In this document: in pieces, positions 18,886 through 27,138 of the stretch | Layout: each line of letters begins with the position of its first letter | Position numbering within the stretch: the first letter of the stretch is position 1 | DNA from: Paenibacillus macquariensis | Lineage (GTDB): Bacteria; Bacillota; Bacilli; Paenibacillales; Paenibacillaceae | Direction of reading: 5' to 3' | NCBI RefSeq assembly: GCF_900156375.1 | Contig: NZ_FTNK01000005.1 | Coordinates: 1-64,000, forward strand | DNA length: 64,000 nucleotides | Notes under the pieces: generated by a model | The model's input: the letters and a program-made list of their open reading frames with translations, nothing else | What the model was told of the DNA's origin: nothing | Database searches by the model: none | Made by a program: the position numbers and the translations under genes

Positions 18886-19554
18886 ATGATTAAAGCACTG
18901 ATCTTTGATTTTGACGGTACGATTATTGATACTGAAACGGCATGGTACATAGCTTTTAGAGAGGCGTATATGGAATATGGTGTTGACCTGACACGTGAAT
19001 TGTATTCCCAGTGTATTGGTACTAGCCTAGATGGCTTTAATCCGTATGAATATTTAATTACAGAGAAGAAACTTCCCATCGACCAAGATTCCTTCCGAAA
19101 GTCTGTTGATCTACGTCATACTAAACTTATGGAACTTGAGAAGGTTCGTCCTGGTGTATTAGAATATCTTGAAGCGGCCAAAGATGCTGGACTTAGAATC
19201 GGTTTGGCATCAAGCTCGTCGATGAAATGGGTAGGAAAATATTTAGATCAATTGAATATTCGACATTATTTCGAGTGTATTCGGACGTCTGATCATGTAA
19301 CCAATGTAAAGCCTGATCCTGAATTATATATACAGACTTTAGCATGTCTTCAAGTTAAAGCGGATGAAGCGATAGCTATAGAAGATTCACTTCATGGCGC
19401 AAGGGCGGCAGCCTCCGCAGGTATGCATTGCGTGGTTACTCCTAACGAAATAACAGGCTTCATGGAATTCGATTCTGTGTTTCATAGAGCAAATAGTCTT
19501 AGCGAAGTGGACTTCGTACAACTCATTAACCATACATTTAATGATAAGAGTTAG
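18886..19554 (+). CDS. HAD-superfamily hydrolase (beta-phosphoglucomutase-like)
   Basis: Soluble phosphatase or phosphomutase. HAD motif I is IFDFDGTIIDTE, motif II ASSSS, motif III KPDPELY, and motif IV IEDSLHGARAA. An alpha-helical cap lies between motifs I and II (subclass IA). The length of 222 residues is typical. The frame opens at a TTG at 18859; the ATG at 18886 gives the normal MIKALIFDFDGT start, with GAAGGGG about 12 nt upstream. The substrate is unknown. A shared terminator follows. Confidence 0.88.
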   Translation: MIKALIFDFDGTIIDTETAWYIAFREAYMEYGVDLTRELYSQCIGTSLDGFNPYEYLITEKKLPIDQDSFRKSVDLRHTKLMELEKVRPGVLEYLEAAKDAGLRIGLASSSSMKWVGKYLDQLNIRHYFECIRTSDHVTNVKPDPELYIQTLACLQVKADEAIAIEDSLHGARAAASAGMHCVVTPNEITGFMEFDSVFHRANSLSEVDFVQLINHTFNDKS

Positions 19555-19616
19555 TAATTTGCGAATAGCAGAGAGATAGCAAAATTGGAAATTTCGGAGG
19601 AAGTATATTTAATAAG

Positions 19617-19668
19617 AATAAGCCTGTGCGGATTGATGGTAACCATCATCCATACAGGCTTATTTTTG
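19617..19668. terminator. Bidirectional terminator between HAD and CotH genes
   Basis: AATAAGCCTGT (19617-19627) pairs with ACAGGCTTATT (19654-19664), with an inner TGATGG/CCATCA stem. T-rich on both sides. Confidence 0.85.
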
Positions 19669-19694
19669 TTATGTTTAGCTTTTAAAGTTTAAGG

Positions 19695-21380
19695 TTAAAG
19701 TCTTTTCCGTTTATAGAAGGTAACGAACAACCCAGAAAGGAGAAGTACAATGAGTGTAATACCAACGGTAACGGCTTCTTTTACAGAACCTTGTGGCTGA
19801 ATACTTTGTTCTCCGAAACCGCCTATTCCGCCACCCATTCCGCCTCGACCACCACCCATTCCATCGGGTCTATCGCCGCCCATGTCGCCTCCAGGGAAGC
19901 CACCACCTTGGAAATTCTGACCATCGGTAGGAGCAGTTGGAGCACCTTGAGCATTCTGACCATCGGTAGGAGCTAATTCCCCAGCTTGGGCATTTACTTC
20001 AGTTGGAGTTGCTTGTGTATTATTGCCTGCCATGGCTGGCAAATCACGTCCGCCGCCACCTCTCATGCCACCACCCTTACCGCCGCCGCTTCCTGACCCA
20101 TCGCCTGAGGAAGCAATGGTACCGGCAAGTTGTTGATCTATACTACTGACTTGCGTGTCATTAATTGATATGAGCTTCGGTACCGCGCTTTGATACTCTT
20201 CATAAGTATAGAAAGAACTTGGATCTTCCTTCACGTAAGGTGAGATCATAGCGGAGACTTCCTCAACTCGTTCCTTAAATGTAGCGGAAGACAAGTAGCC
20301 CTCAGTCGCGTCTTTAATGATGTTATGATACATTTCTTTGTATTCATCAACAGCAAGAAGTTTGGCAACCAAAGGTCGTTCAGCTAAGGTGCCTTGTGTT
20401 GGTTCATCGATTAGAAGTGTTGAACTTCCTAATCCTCCAAATGCCATATTATAATCCCAAGGGAGAACTGAGAATACACCGTCATCTTCGTACAAATAAT
20501 AATTTTGTTTGTTTCCACCAATATAACTATCAGTATTGTTAGTCAGGACATTCAGAGCAACATATTTCAAGGATTCCTCAACATCCAAATATTTCGCATA
20601 ATCAGTGCCGTGATTCAACTCATCTAACATATCAATAAGAATATCGTCATTGGAAGTTTTGGATTTCTGGGCTAGGCCAGTATAGGACGATACTTTATCA
20701 TCAATCCAGAGAAGGTCACTTCCGGTTCCAGTCATCTCTCCTTTGTATAAGGCTCCGTAAGAGTTGCCGAAATTAGATTCGAGATACTGTTCATCGACTT
20801 GCTGCACAGCTAAATAGAATCCATATAACTCATCATTCACATAAACGTTCACAAATGAATATCCAGGTGTAGGGAGTCCCATTTGTTCCGCAAGTTCGTA
20901 AGTCAGATACTCTCTCATATAACTGGCGTCACTGTAGCCGTTATTCAGATTTATTTTACTGATACCCAAAATAGTCTGGCTGGATAAATACTCATCAAAG
21001 GAGAGTTTTAGACTATATCTATCTGAATCGTCCATACTCACTACACTTCGCAAGCTTAGATTTCCTTTCGTACGAACACCGACATTATCGTAATGCATGC
21101 CATTATAATCGACAGATGCGGTTTTAATCTCTTCCGCAGAAGCATTGTCCATCATACTTTGAAAATCATCTTTATCAATCGTTATTTTGACATCTATAAT
21201 CTTATCCTTAGGGAAAACCTTCGTAGCTATATCGTCATTTGCCTTCGATGTTTCGGTTGTACTCGTAACTTTGGAATTCTCTATGCTACTGGAGGTTGTA
21301 GTTGCTTCACACCCTACCATGGCTATAATGGTGACGATAGAACAGATGCATAGAAGAAGCTTCATCATTTGTGCTTTCAT
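19695..21380 (-). CDS. CotH-family protein kinase, lipoprotein with Gly-rich region and C-terminal TM helix
   Basis: CotH proteins are atypical surface or spore-coat kinases. The N-terminal signal peptide has lipobox AMVGC. The kinase domain spans about residues 55-370: VRTKGNLSLRS (P-loop-like), KINLNNGYSDASYMREYLTYEL, and the conserved LNVLTNNTDSYIGGNKQNYYLYEDD and LPWDYNMAFGG metal-binding stretches. Residues about 420-530 are rich in Gly, Pro, Thr and Gln, with two QNAQGAPTAPTDGQ-like repeats, and a final helix (about 537-555) ends in basic residues. It lies 21 nt after the DUF4956 gene, in one operon with it and the VTC gene. Confidence 0.88.
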   Translation of the reverse strand: MKAQMMKLLLCICSIVTIIAMVGCEATTTSSSIENSKVTSTTETSKANDDIATKVFPKDKIIDVKITIDKDDFQSMMDNASAEEIKTASVDYNGMHYDNVGVRTKGNLSLRSVVSMDDSDRYSLKLSFDEYLSSQTILGISKINLNNGYSDASYMREYLTYELAEQMGLPTPGYSFVNVYVNDELYGFYLAVQQVDEQYLESNFGNSYGALYKGEMTGTGSDLLWIDDKVSSYTGLAQKSKTSNDDILIDMLDELNHGTDYAKYLDVEESLKYVALNVLTNNTDSYIGGNKQNYYLYEDDGVFSVLPWDYNMAFGGLGSSTLLIDEPTQGTLAERPLVAKLLAVDEYKEMYHNIIKDATEGYLSSATFKERVEEVSAMISPYVKEDPSSFYTYEEYQSAVPKLISINDTQVSSIDQQLAGTIASSGDGSGSGGGKGGGMRGGGGRDLPAMAGNNTQATPTEVNAQAGELAPTDGQNAQGAPTAPTDGQNFQGGGFPGGDMGGDRPDGMGGGRGGMGGGIGGFGEQSIQPQGSVKEAVTVGITLIVLLLSGLFVTFYKRKRL

Positions 21381-21401
21381 CTTATAAACACCTTCCCATC
21401 C

Positions 21402-22130
21402 TTAAGATACATAGTCGCCGCTGTAGCTAATAAGTACGGCATTCTTAACGCCGCTAATACCAGAAAGTTGATTAACAAAGCTTCCTTCTTTGTCATGAAG
21501 ACGGATCTCCAATGTCATTTCAATATTTCCATTCGTTACGGTTTTTTGTTTCACATTAAATCGTTTAACGGATGTATTTAGTTGTTTATGAACAGCTAGT
21601 TCGCTTGTATCTCCGTCACAGTTCACGACAAGTAGATAAGGGGTCTCGACAGACGTTCTTTTGATAAAGAAGAACATAACTAGACCAACAATAATTGAAC
21701 CAATAGCTGCTAGAGTGAAGAATCCAGCGCCAGATACAATACCGGCTGCTGCAGCCCAGAATAAGAAAATTAGATCTGTAGGATCTTTAATAGGTGTTCT
21801 GAAGCGGACAATGGAGAGTGCGCCGACCATACCGAGTGATAGTACTAGATTAGAATTAATAGCAATGATGACCATCGAAGTGACCATCGTCATCCCGATT
21901 AAAGAGACATTGAAGCTTTTAGAATATAAAATACCACTGAATACCCGTTTATAAAGAAGATAGATAAAGAAGCCAATAATAAATGAAATCGCCATAGTAA
22001 TAATTATTTTGGAAATACTAATATCAGATACAAAGTTCTCGGTCACCGAGTTTTTTAGAATATCTGTAAAATTAGTCGTTGTATCATTTGGTGCTGCAGC
22101 CGCAGCTGCTGTTGTTATTGCGCTCATCAT
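21402..22130 (-). CDS. DUF4956 family membrane protein
   Basis: Residues about 45-150 form three or four transmembrane helices, including MVTSMVIIAINSNLVLSLG and the conserved GALSIVRFRTPIKDPTDL, the family hallmark. The C-terminal 80 residues form a soluble ACT-like domain. The start uses TAATG, overlapping the VTC stop by 1 nt, with GGGAGG 7 nt upstream; the open frame to 22145 is not the start. Its function is unknown. It is regularly found beside VTC-domain and CotH genes in bacteria, as here. Confidence 0.9.
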   Translation of the reverse strand: MMSAITTAAAAAAPNDTTTNFTDILKNSVTENFVSDISISKIIITMAISFIIGFFIYLLYKRVFSGILYSKSFNVSLIGMTMVTSMVIIAINSNLVLSLGMVGALSIVRFRTPIKDPTDLIFLFWAAAAGIVSGAGFFTLAAIGSIIVGLVMFFFIKRTSVETPYLLVVNCDGDTSELAVHKQLNTSVKRFNVKQKTVTNGNIEMTLEIRLHDKEGSFVNQLSGISGVKNAVLISYSGDYVS

Positions 22131-22837
22131 TAATAATCCTCCCAAGAGTTGGTTTTTAGAAACTTACGACACATCACATATTTCGAAGCGGATTGTCTGT
22201 TTAATCCTTCAAGCTGTAGAGCTATTCTGATATATTCGGGAATATACTCGTCGTATTTCACCTCAAGAATAATCAGATTGTCATCAATTGCACGAACACA
22301 ATGTAAGTCAGGATCGAATATATCCACGGAATGTAGCCCCGTTCGAAGTTCTTTATCAAATGTAATGCGAACATTTCCATTCACACAAATAAAAGGCTCT
22401 CGAACATAATCCACAATGACCTTAGGACGTAGTAAGTTGTTCTTCATCTCTTCATGTAGTTCAATAAGTAAGGGCTTGTCTGACTGTCGTAGCACTTCAT
22501 AATTTCCTGATATGAGTTCATCCGCTATTTCTCTTGTCAGTGGTTCTTTCAATTTAGCGATATAATCTCTAAATTTGATTTTCTTCTCGAAATGAATAAC
22601 CGTGTCATCGTTATTGTAAATTCGAATCCGGTACTTGGCGCGGTCACTAATCCCACCCAACTTTTCATGAAGGGCCTTGTTATTAATATCATCAAAGTAC
22701 AAGCTCCGAATAGCATATTCTCCATTGGGTCCAACGTGCTTATCTTGTTTAACCAAGTTTTTCAACCTTTGACGTATGATCTGGTACTGATGTTGATTGA
22801 TGAAATACTTGAGTTCATTACGATATTTAAGATTCAT
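22130..22837 (-). CDS. VTC-domain protein (polyphosphate polymerase-like)
   Basis: About 235 residues with the triphosphate tunnel-type VTC fold: YRNELKYFI at the start, YAIRSLYFDD, AKYRIRIYN, HFEKKIK, LLIELHEEMKNNLLRPKVIVDY, and EVKYDEYIP near the end. The alternating basic and acidic residues line the tunnel in yeast Vtc4, which polymerises ATP into polyphosphate. Activity of the bacterial form is inferred. ATG 22837 has GAGGTG upstream (spacing about 11); an ATG at 22879 lacks a ribosome site. First gene of the VTC-DUF4956-CotH operon. Confidence 0.88.
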   Translation of the reverse strand: MNLKYRNELKYFINQHQYQIIRQRLKNLVKQDKHVGPNGEYAIRSLYFDDINNKALHEKLGGISDRAKYRIRIYNNDDTVIHFEKKIKFRDYIAKLKEPLTREIADELISGNYEVLRQSDKPLLIELHEEMKNNLLRPKVIVDYVREPFICVNGNVRITFDKELRTGLHSVDIFDPDLHCVRAIDDNLIILEVKYDEYIPEYIRIALQLEGLNRQSASKYVMCRKFLKTNSWEDY

Positions 22838-23068
22838 ATTGTTAATCACACCTCGTTTCTTCGTTACGCTTGATTTCATTGTATCTAGCTAATCTGATTT
22901 TTCTCTGAGCGTAAACTGAATGTAAACTGAAAATTTTTACATTGCGTTAACAAAAGGGTGTAAAATAACGCGAAATTGACTCTATGAGCCATTGAGAGGT
23001 ATCGTATATGCAATACATGTATATTCATTATTAAGTGAGTGAGGATTTATGGAGGGGGAAAGGTAAAG

Positions 23069-24298
23069 TTGCGAAAAGAGTTCATCTGGGTCGGATTGAT
23101 AGGTTTAGTAATCTTAATTATAGTAGTCGGGTTGGAATGGATGAAGGTAGGGCAGTCCGAGAAACCGAAGTCTTTAGTGATGACATTGAAGCACTCTGCA
23201 CTAACGAGTCGCGCATTTACTTGGTATACGGAAAGTCCTAATACTGATTCAATATTACAACTAGTAAAAGGTTCAAATCGGGACTTCGATGGACAGGATG
23301 TGATTACGATTACCGGATCGACGTCTAAAGTGGATGTGGGGAATAATCATGTACAAGGTACTCACAAAGCTGAAGCGACTGGACTCGAACCTGGAACTGT
23401 TTATTCTTATCGTGTTGGGAGTGGAAAGGACAATGAATGGAGCACACAGGCAAGTTTCACTACGGAATCCAAGGAGATGGACGAATTCACGCTCGTCAAT
23501 GTGACAGATTCGCAGGGCATAACAGAAGGGGACTTTGACCTGTGGGGAAAGACATTGAATAAAGCCTTTGAGATATTTCCAACAGCTCAATTTATCGTGC
23601 ATAATGGCGATCTAACAGAGGAACCTGAGGATGAGGTTGCTTGGGATCATTTCTTTGGAAAAGCGACAAAGTGGCTAACACGAGTACCATTCATGCCTGT
23701 CACGGGGAATCATGATGAAGTGAATGGTGTAGCAGACCGGTATACATCTCATTTCAATTTACCTGATAATGGAGCAGAAGGATCTATAGTCGGAACAACC
23801 TATTCATTCGATTACGGTTCCGCTCACATTGTTGTATTGAATACAGAGTCTAATATTAAAGAGCAGACGAAGTGGTTGAAGAAAGATCTCGCAGGGACGG
23901 ATAAGCCGTGGAAAATTATAGCTATGCACAGAGGAGCTTATGGCGGTAAAACCTATAATAAAGTAGAAGATTGGGTGTCTATTTTCGACCAGTACGAAGT
24001 AGATCTTGTATTACAGGGTCATAATCATGAGTATTCTCGTTCTTATCCTTTGAGAGATGGCAAGATAGTTGGCGATGGTGGAAACATCGTGAACGATCGT
24101 GAAGGGACAGTATATGTTGTTACGAATACAGCAGGACAGAAGTTCAATGAGAAGAAGGATGATCAATTCTATCATCAGGTGCATTTTCAAAATCAGAAGC
24201 AGATGTTTGCTGGGGTTACGATTCAAGCGGACACGTTGACCTTTCAGGCATATGATGTCGATGGGGAAAAGTTAGACGAGTTGGTCATACAGCATTGA
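23069..24298 (+). CDS. Membrane-anchored metallophosphatase (purple acid phosphatase-like)
   Basis: An N-terminal transmembrane anchor (about residues 5-24) is followed by a fibronectin III-like purple acid phosphatase N-domain (about 35-140) and a calcineurin-like domain with HNGDLTEE, GNHDEV, MHRGAYGG and QGHNHEYSR metal ligands. It probably hydrolyses phosphate esters outside the cell. The frame opens at GTG 23039. The TTG at 23069 is preferred because GGAGGGGG lies about 10 nt upstream. It is divergent from the VTC operon across 231 nt, so they may be co-regulated. A terminator follows at 24343. Confidence 0.88.
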   Translation: MRKEFIWVGLIGLVILIIVVGLEWMKVGQSEKPKSLVMTLKHSALTSRAFTWYTESPNTDSILQLVKGSNRDFDGQDVITITGSTSKVDVGNNHVQGTHKAEATGLEPGTVYSYRVGSGKDNEWSTQASFTTESKEMDEFTLVNVTDSQGITEGDFDLWGKTLNKAFEIFPTAQFIVHNGDLTEEPEDEVAWDHFFGKATKWLTRVPFMPVTGNHDEVNGVADRYTSHFNLPDNGAEGSIVGTTYSFDYGSAHIVVLNTESNIKEQTKWLKKDLAGTDKPWKIIAMHRGAYGGKTYNKVEDWVSIFDQYEVDLVLQGHNHEYSRSYPLRDGKIVGDGGNIVNDREGTVYVVTNTAGQKFNEKKDDQFYHQVHFQNQKQMFAGVTIQADTLTFQAYDVDGEKLDELVIQH

Positions 24299-24342
24299 TG
24301 ATTTGGTTTGATGCTATTTAAGAGTGATGGATCGCTCAACAT

Positions 24343-24382
24343 AAATAACCAGAAGATGAACCTATCTTCTGGTTATTTCTTC
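24343..24382 (+). terminator. Terminator of the metallophosphatase gene
   Basis: AAATAACCAGAAGAT pairs perfectly with ATCTTCTGGTTATTT (15 bp) over a 6-nt loop, with T-rich ends. Confidence 0.85.
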
Positions 24383-24415
24383 TGTTGACAATCATGAACG
24401 ATGACATTATTATGT

Positions 24416-24456
24416 AATTTAACAAGTATCTAATTAGAAGATTGTTAAATTAGATA
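24416..24456 (+). promoter_or_regulatory. Two interleaved inverted repeats before the ArsR-type regulator
   Basis: AATTTAACAA (24416-24425) with TTGTTAAATT (24442-24451), and TATCTAATT (24427-24435) with AATTAGATA (24448-24456). The right arms overlap. They end 18 nt before the start codon of the ArsR gene. They are likely operator sites for autoregulation, or alternative hairpins in the leader. Confidence 0.5.
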
Positions 24457-24474
24457 GAAGGGAGCGCACGATTC

Positions 24475-25077
24475 ATGCAACTCGATAAGATCGTCAGCTA
24501 TCATAAAGCACTTGCAGATCCAACACGGATAAAAATACTAATCATTCTGGCTGAGGGCGAACGTAATGGTCAAGTCTTAGCTGAGAAGCTTCATGTGACG
24601 CCAGCTACCATTACACACCATGCTACCAAATTACGTGAAGCAAGTCTGATTAATGAGCGCAGAGATAAGAACACGATCTATTTTTTGTTAAATGATTATT
24701 TCATCCACAATAATGCAACGGCAATCGTAGAACTGATATACAGAAATGTTGGGAACAAGAAGGAGGTAGACGCAATGGAAGAAACTCATAAGAAACTGCA
24801 AGAATCGGTTATTAACAATTTCTTTACGGCGGAAGGGAAATTAAAGCAGATACCAGCGCAGCTTAAGAAGAAATTAATCGTTCTAGAGCATTTAGTCAGT
24901 CAGTTGGAGGAAGGGAGAAAATACACGGAGAAGGAAATAAATCACTTCATTAAACCCGTTCATGAAGATTTTGCAACGATACGCAGAGAGTTTATTATGC
25001 ATCAATTCATGTATAGGGAAAATGAGATTTATGAATTAAATCCGAGGGAATTATGGGCAAGGTGGGAGACTCTGTAG
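24475..25077 (+). CDS. ArsR-like winged-helix regulator fused to DUF2087
   Basis: Residues 1-90 form an ArsR-type winged helix (KALADPTRIKILIILAEGER; HVTPATITHHATKLREASLI). Residues about 105-200 form a DUF2087 domain: FFTAEGKLKQIPAQLKKKL, YTEKEINHFIKPVHEDFATIRREFI. No metal-binding Cys pair of classical ArsR sensors is seen. AAGGGAG lies about 10 nt before the ATG. An inverted-repeat pair immediately upstream suggests autoregulation. Its targets are unknown. Confidence 0.88.
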   Translation: MQLDKIVSYHKALADPTRIKILIILAEGERNGQVLAEKLHVTPATITHHATKLREASLINERRDKNTIYFLLNDYFIHNNATAIVELIYRNVGNKKEVDAMEETHKKLQESVINNFFTAEGKLKQIPAQLKKKLIVLEHLVSQLEEGRKYTEKEINHFIKPVHEDFATIRREFIMHQFMYRENEIYELNPRELWARWETL

Positions 25078-25182
25078 TAAAATGATTACAACGGCTTCCA
25101 ATTACATATGACAAGCCAGATGCGACAAGGATTGATCATTCATCCATCAATATCAAAATATAAGTGAAATGGGAGAGAAAAT

Positions 25183-25641
25183 ATGACACAAGAGCAGTCA
25201 CCATTAGTTAAATTGTTGAACTTAGAACCACATGTTGAAGGTGGTTGGTGCAAGGAAATATGGAAAGCATCGTACGAAATACCTAAATCCGTATTAGGTC
25301 CAGAATATTCTGGTGCACGTGCTGCCGCGAGCTCGATCTATTTCTTACTACATCCAGGTGAAGTTTCTGCATGGCATGTCGTACTATCCGATGAATTGTG
25401 GTTGTATCATTCTGGTGGTCCGATTGAATTGACTTTAGGTGGAACGCTTGAGAATCCTGAAGCGGGTCAGAAGATCATTCTTGGTATGGATATTGAGAAT
25501 GGGCAAGTTCCTCAAGCGCTAGTACCTGCTAATGTATGGCAGACCTCGGTAGCGGTAGGAAATGAGCCTGGTTTCGTTACTTGTGTTGTAGCTCCAGCTT
25601 TTCACTATGATGATTTCAAACTTATTGACTCAGCGAAATAG
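25183..25641 (+). CDS. Cupin (DUF985) family protein
   Basis: 152 residues: LEPHVEGGWCKEIWKA at the start, SSIYFLLHPGEVSAWHVVLSDELWLYHSGGP and WQTSVAVG later. This is the cupin_5/DUF985 pattern, a single beta-barrel with His and Glu metal ligands. The biochemical role is not known; relatives include sugar-epimerase-like folds. GGGAGAG precedes the ATG by about 5 nt. Monocistronic, with a terminator at 25676. Confidence 0.88.
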   Translation: MTQEQSPLVKLLNLEPHVEGGWCKEIWKASYEIPKSVLGPEYSGARAAASSIYFLLHPGEVSAWHVVLSDELWLYHSGGPIELTLGGTLENPEAGQKIILGMDIENGQVPQALVPANVWQTSVAVGNEPGFVTCVVAPAFHYDDFKLIDSAK

Positions 25642-25675
25642 AGAAGAGAGTTCTTCATTTCATTGCAATCGAAAG

Positions 25676-25706
25676 AGCCTACATAGATCCATATGTGGGC
25701 TTTTTG
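25676..25706 (+). terminator. Terminator of the cupin gene
   Basis: AGCCTACATA pairs with TATGTGGGCT (one G-T pair) over 6 nt, followed by TTTTTGC. Confidence 0.8.
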
Positions 25707-25818
25707 CTTATATCAGACAAGTGTAACATTAAAGATACATAGTCATTTATTGGATGTTTATGGTAAAATAGGATGAAATATATCATAAGAAATTCTATCT
25801 CACAAGGGAGCGATGATT

Positions 25819-26310
25819 ATGGAATTATATTTTAAAGATAAATTTTTCAATTCAGGAATCTCAGATATTATGAATCATGATGGAGAAGTTGTGGGAAGTA
25901 TGGACTTGAAATCCGCCTTCGGTTCTTCACTGGATGTATTTGGTCATCAAGGACAGATCGTGTGTGGTGGAAAGTTTCGTTCGTTCTCAAATAAATGGAT
26001 CATAACTGATGACAGAGATGGACAACTAGGTGTACTGCGAAGACGAATGAGTTTTCTTACAAAAAAGTATGAATATGATGCAGGAAATCGAGGAGTCTAT
26101 GAGATTACATCACCCGCATTTTCCAAAGAATATAGTATACAGAGCAGTAATAGTGAGATCGTTGCTTCTTTTGCTAAAGTAAGCAGTTGGATACAAACGG
26201 GAGCATTTCGCTTAGTTAATGATTCCAAGGAATTAGATAGTTATGAGCTAGTGGCGGTTGTCATGGGCGTGCATGAGATACAGAAGAGGGATTCACAAAA
26301 CGCAGGTTAA
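25819..26310 (+). CDS. LURP-one-related / tubby-like beta-barrel protein
   Basis: 163 residues of mostly beta structure: YFKDKFFNSGISDIMN, DGEVVGSMDLKSAF, GKFRSFSNKWIITDDRDGQLGVLRRRMSF. These repeats of charged and aromatic strands fit the bacterial LOR/tubby-C-terminal superfamily, whose role is unclear and may be membrane association. An ATG at 25813 is only 2 nt from GGGAG; the ATG at 25819 is 8 nt away and is preferred. Confidence 0.75.
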   Translation: MELYFKDKFFNSGISDIMNHDGEVVGSMDLKSAFGSSLDVFGHQGQIVCGGKFRSFSNKWIITDDRDGQLGVLRRRMSFLTKKYEYDAGNRGVYEITSPAFSKEYSIQSSNSEIVASFAKVSSWIQTGAFRLVNDSKELDSYELVAVVMGVHEIQKRDSQNAG

Positions 26311-26313
26311 ATA

Positions 26314-26553
26314 TTACGAAGTCATCCGACCGTTTATTTTTATATGTACATAGAAAAAGGAATCGCTGCCGCTGCGCTCGAGGGCTGGATTCCTTTTGTG
26401 TTTATTATGGAGTTGTGTGCGTCTTTGTTGAAGTGTAGGTGTTACTTTGGAAAGGGGATTAATACCTAACCATGATCCTCGTAGTAACTCTGGGTTTACT
26501 TTACCTTGTTTCTCGAGTTTTTGTCTTATTTTTTTGGCTTTACTTGATGACAT
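26314..26553 (-). CDS. Small basic protein whose 3' end reads through a terminator hairpin
   Basis: 79 residues, strongly basic: SSSKAKKIRQKLEKQGK, then RGSWLGINPLSKVTPTLQ and LHNKHKRN. AAGGAGG lies 7 nt before the ATG, so the start is good. From about residue 53 the frame runs into a bidirectional terminator (26354-26397), giving the residues NPALERSGSDSFF. The stop codon lies about 40 nt beyond the hairpin. The conserved part is probably the first 53 residues. The function is unknown; the charge suggests binding to RNA or ribosome. Confidence 0.7.
   Translation of the reverse strand: MSSSKAKKIRQKLEKQGKVNPELLRGSWLGINPLSKVTPTLQQRRTQLHNKHKRNPALERSGSDSFFYVHIKINGRMTS
26354..26397. terminator. 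Bidirectional terminator inside a coding 3' end
   Basis: AAAAGGAATC (26355-26364) pairs with GATTCCTTTT (26388-26397), with T runs on both strands. It ends the tubby-like gene on the plus strand. On the minus strand it falls inside the small basic protein gene, before its stop codon. Confidence 0.8.
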
Positions 26554-26682
26554 CGTTGTGTTCCTCCTTAGATTTGAACTTCCCTTCTATTATACGTCCT
26601 ATTTTGATTTTGGCTATACTTGTGAAATAGCTAATAATTGGAAGATCACAAGAAGGCTTAAGCATTATATGTATCTCCTTGT

Positions 26683-27117
26683 TTATGTTAATGGAGGAGC
26701 TTTCTTGCGAATGGTCTGGTTTAACACTTCGGATAATACGAGACCTAAGGCGATGGATCCAGAAAGCATAAAGGCTTGAACGGCGAAGTGAATCGCTTCG
26801 TTGTAATCATTTTGTACGAATCTACGCATCGCATTATAAGCTAATCCACCGGGAACCAATGGAATGATACCAGATACGCTAAATATAATAACCGGCATTT
26901 TATAATACTTCGCAAATATTTGGCTAATTACTCCGACGAGGAAGGTGGCCGCAAGCGTAGCTAATATGGGGTCTACGTCGTATTCTAGAAGAAGAATATA
27001 TGCCATCCAACTGAGCGTCCCTACCAAGCCACATTGGATAAGAGATCTCTTTGGAGCATTAAAGAGTATAGCAAATCCTGCGGTAGCAATGAAACACGTG
27101 ACTAATTGTTCAATCAT
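26683..27117 (-). CDS. Threonine/serine exporter ThrE_2 domain protein (C-terminal half)
   Basis: 144 residues with four to five transmembrane helices and no long soluble part. The conserved FSVSGIIPLVPGGLAYNAM is the ThrE_2/DUF3815 signature. In Corynebacterium ThrE both halves are fused; here, as in many Firmicutes, they are separate adjacent genes. It probably pairs with the product of the gene 21 nt upstream to export Thr, Ser or related amino acids. Confidence 0.9.
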   Translation of the reverse strand: MIEQLVTCFIATAGFAILFNAPKRSLIQCGLVGTLSWMAYILLLEYDVDPILATLAATFLVGVISQIFAKYYKMPVIIFSVSGIIPLVPGGLAYNAMRRFVQNDYNEAIHFAVQAFMLSGSIALGLVLSEVLNQTIRKKAPPLT

Positions 27118-27138
27118 GATAGAAGGACCTCTTTCAAT

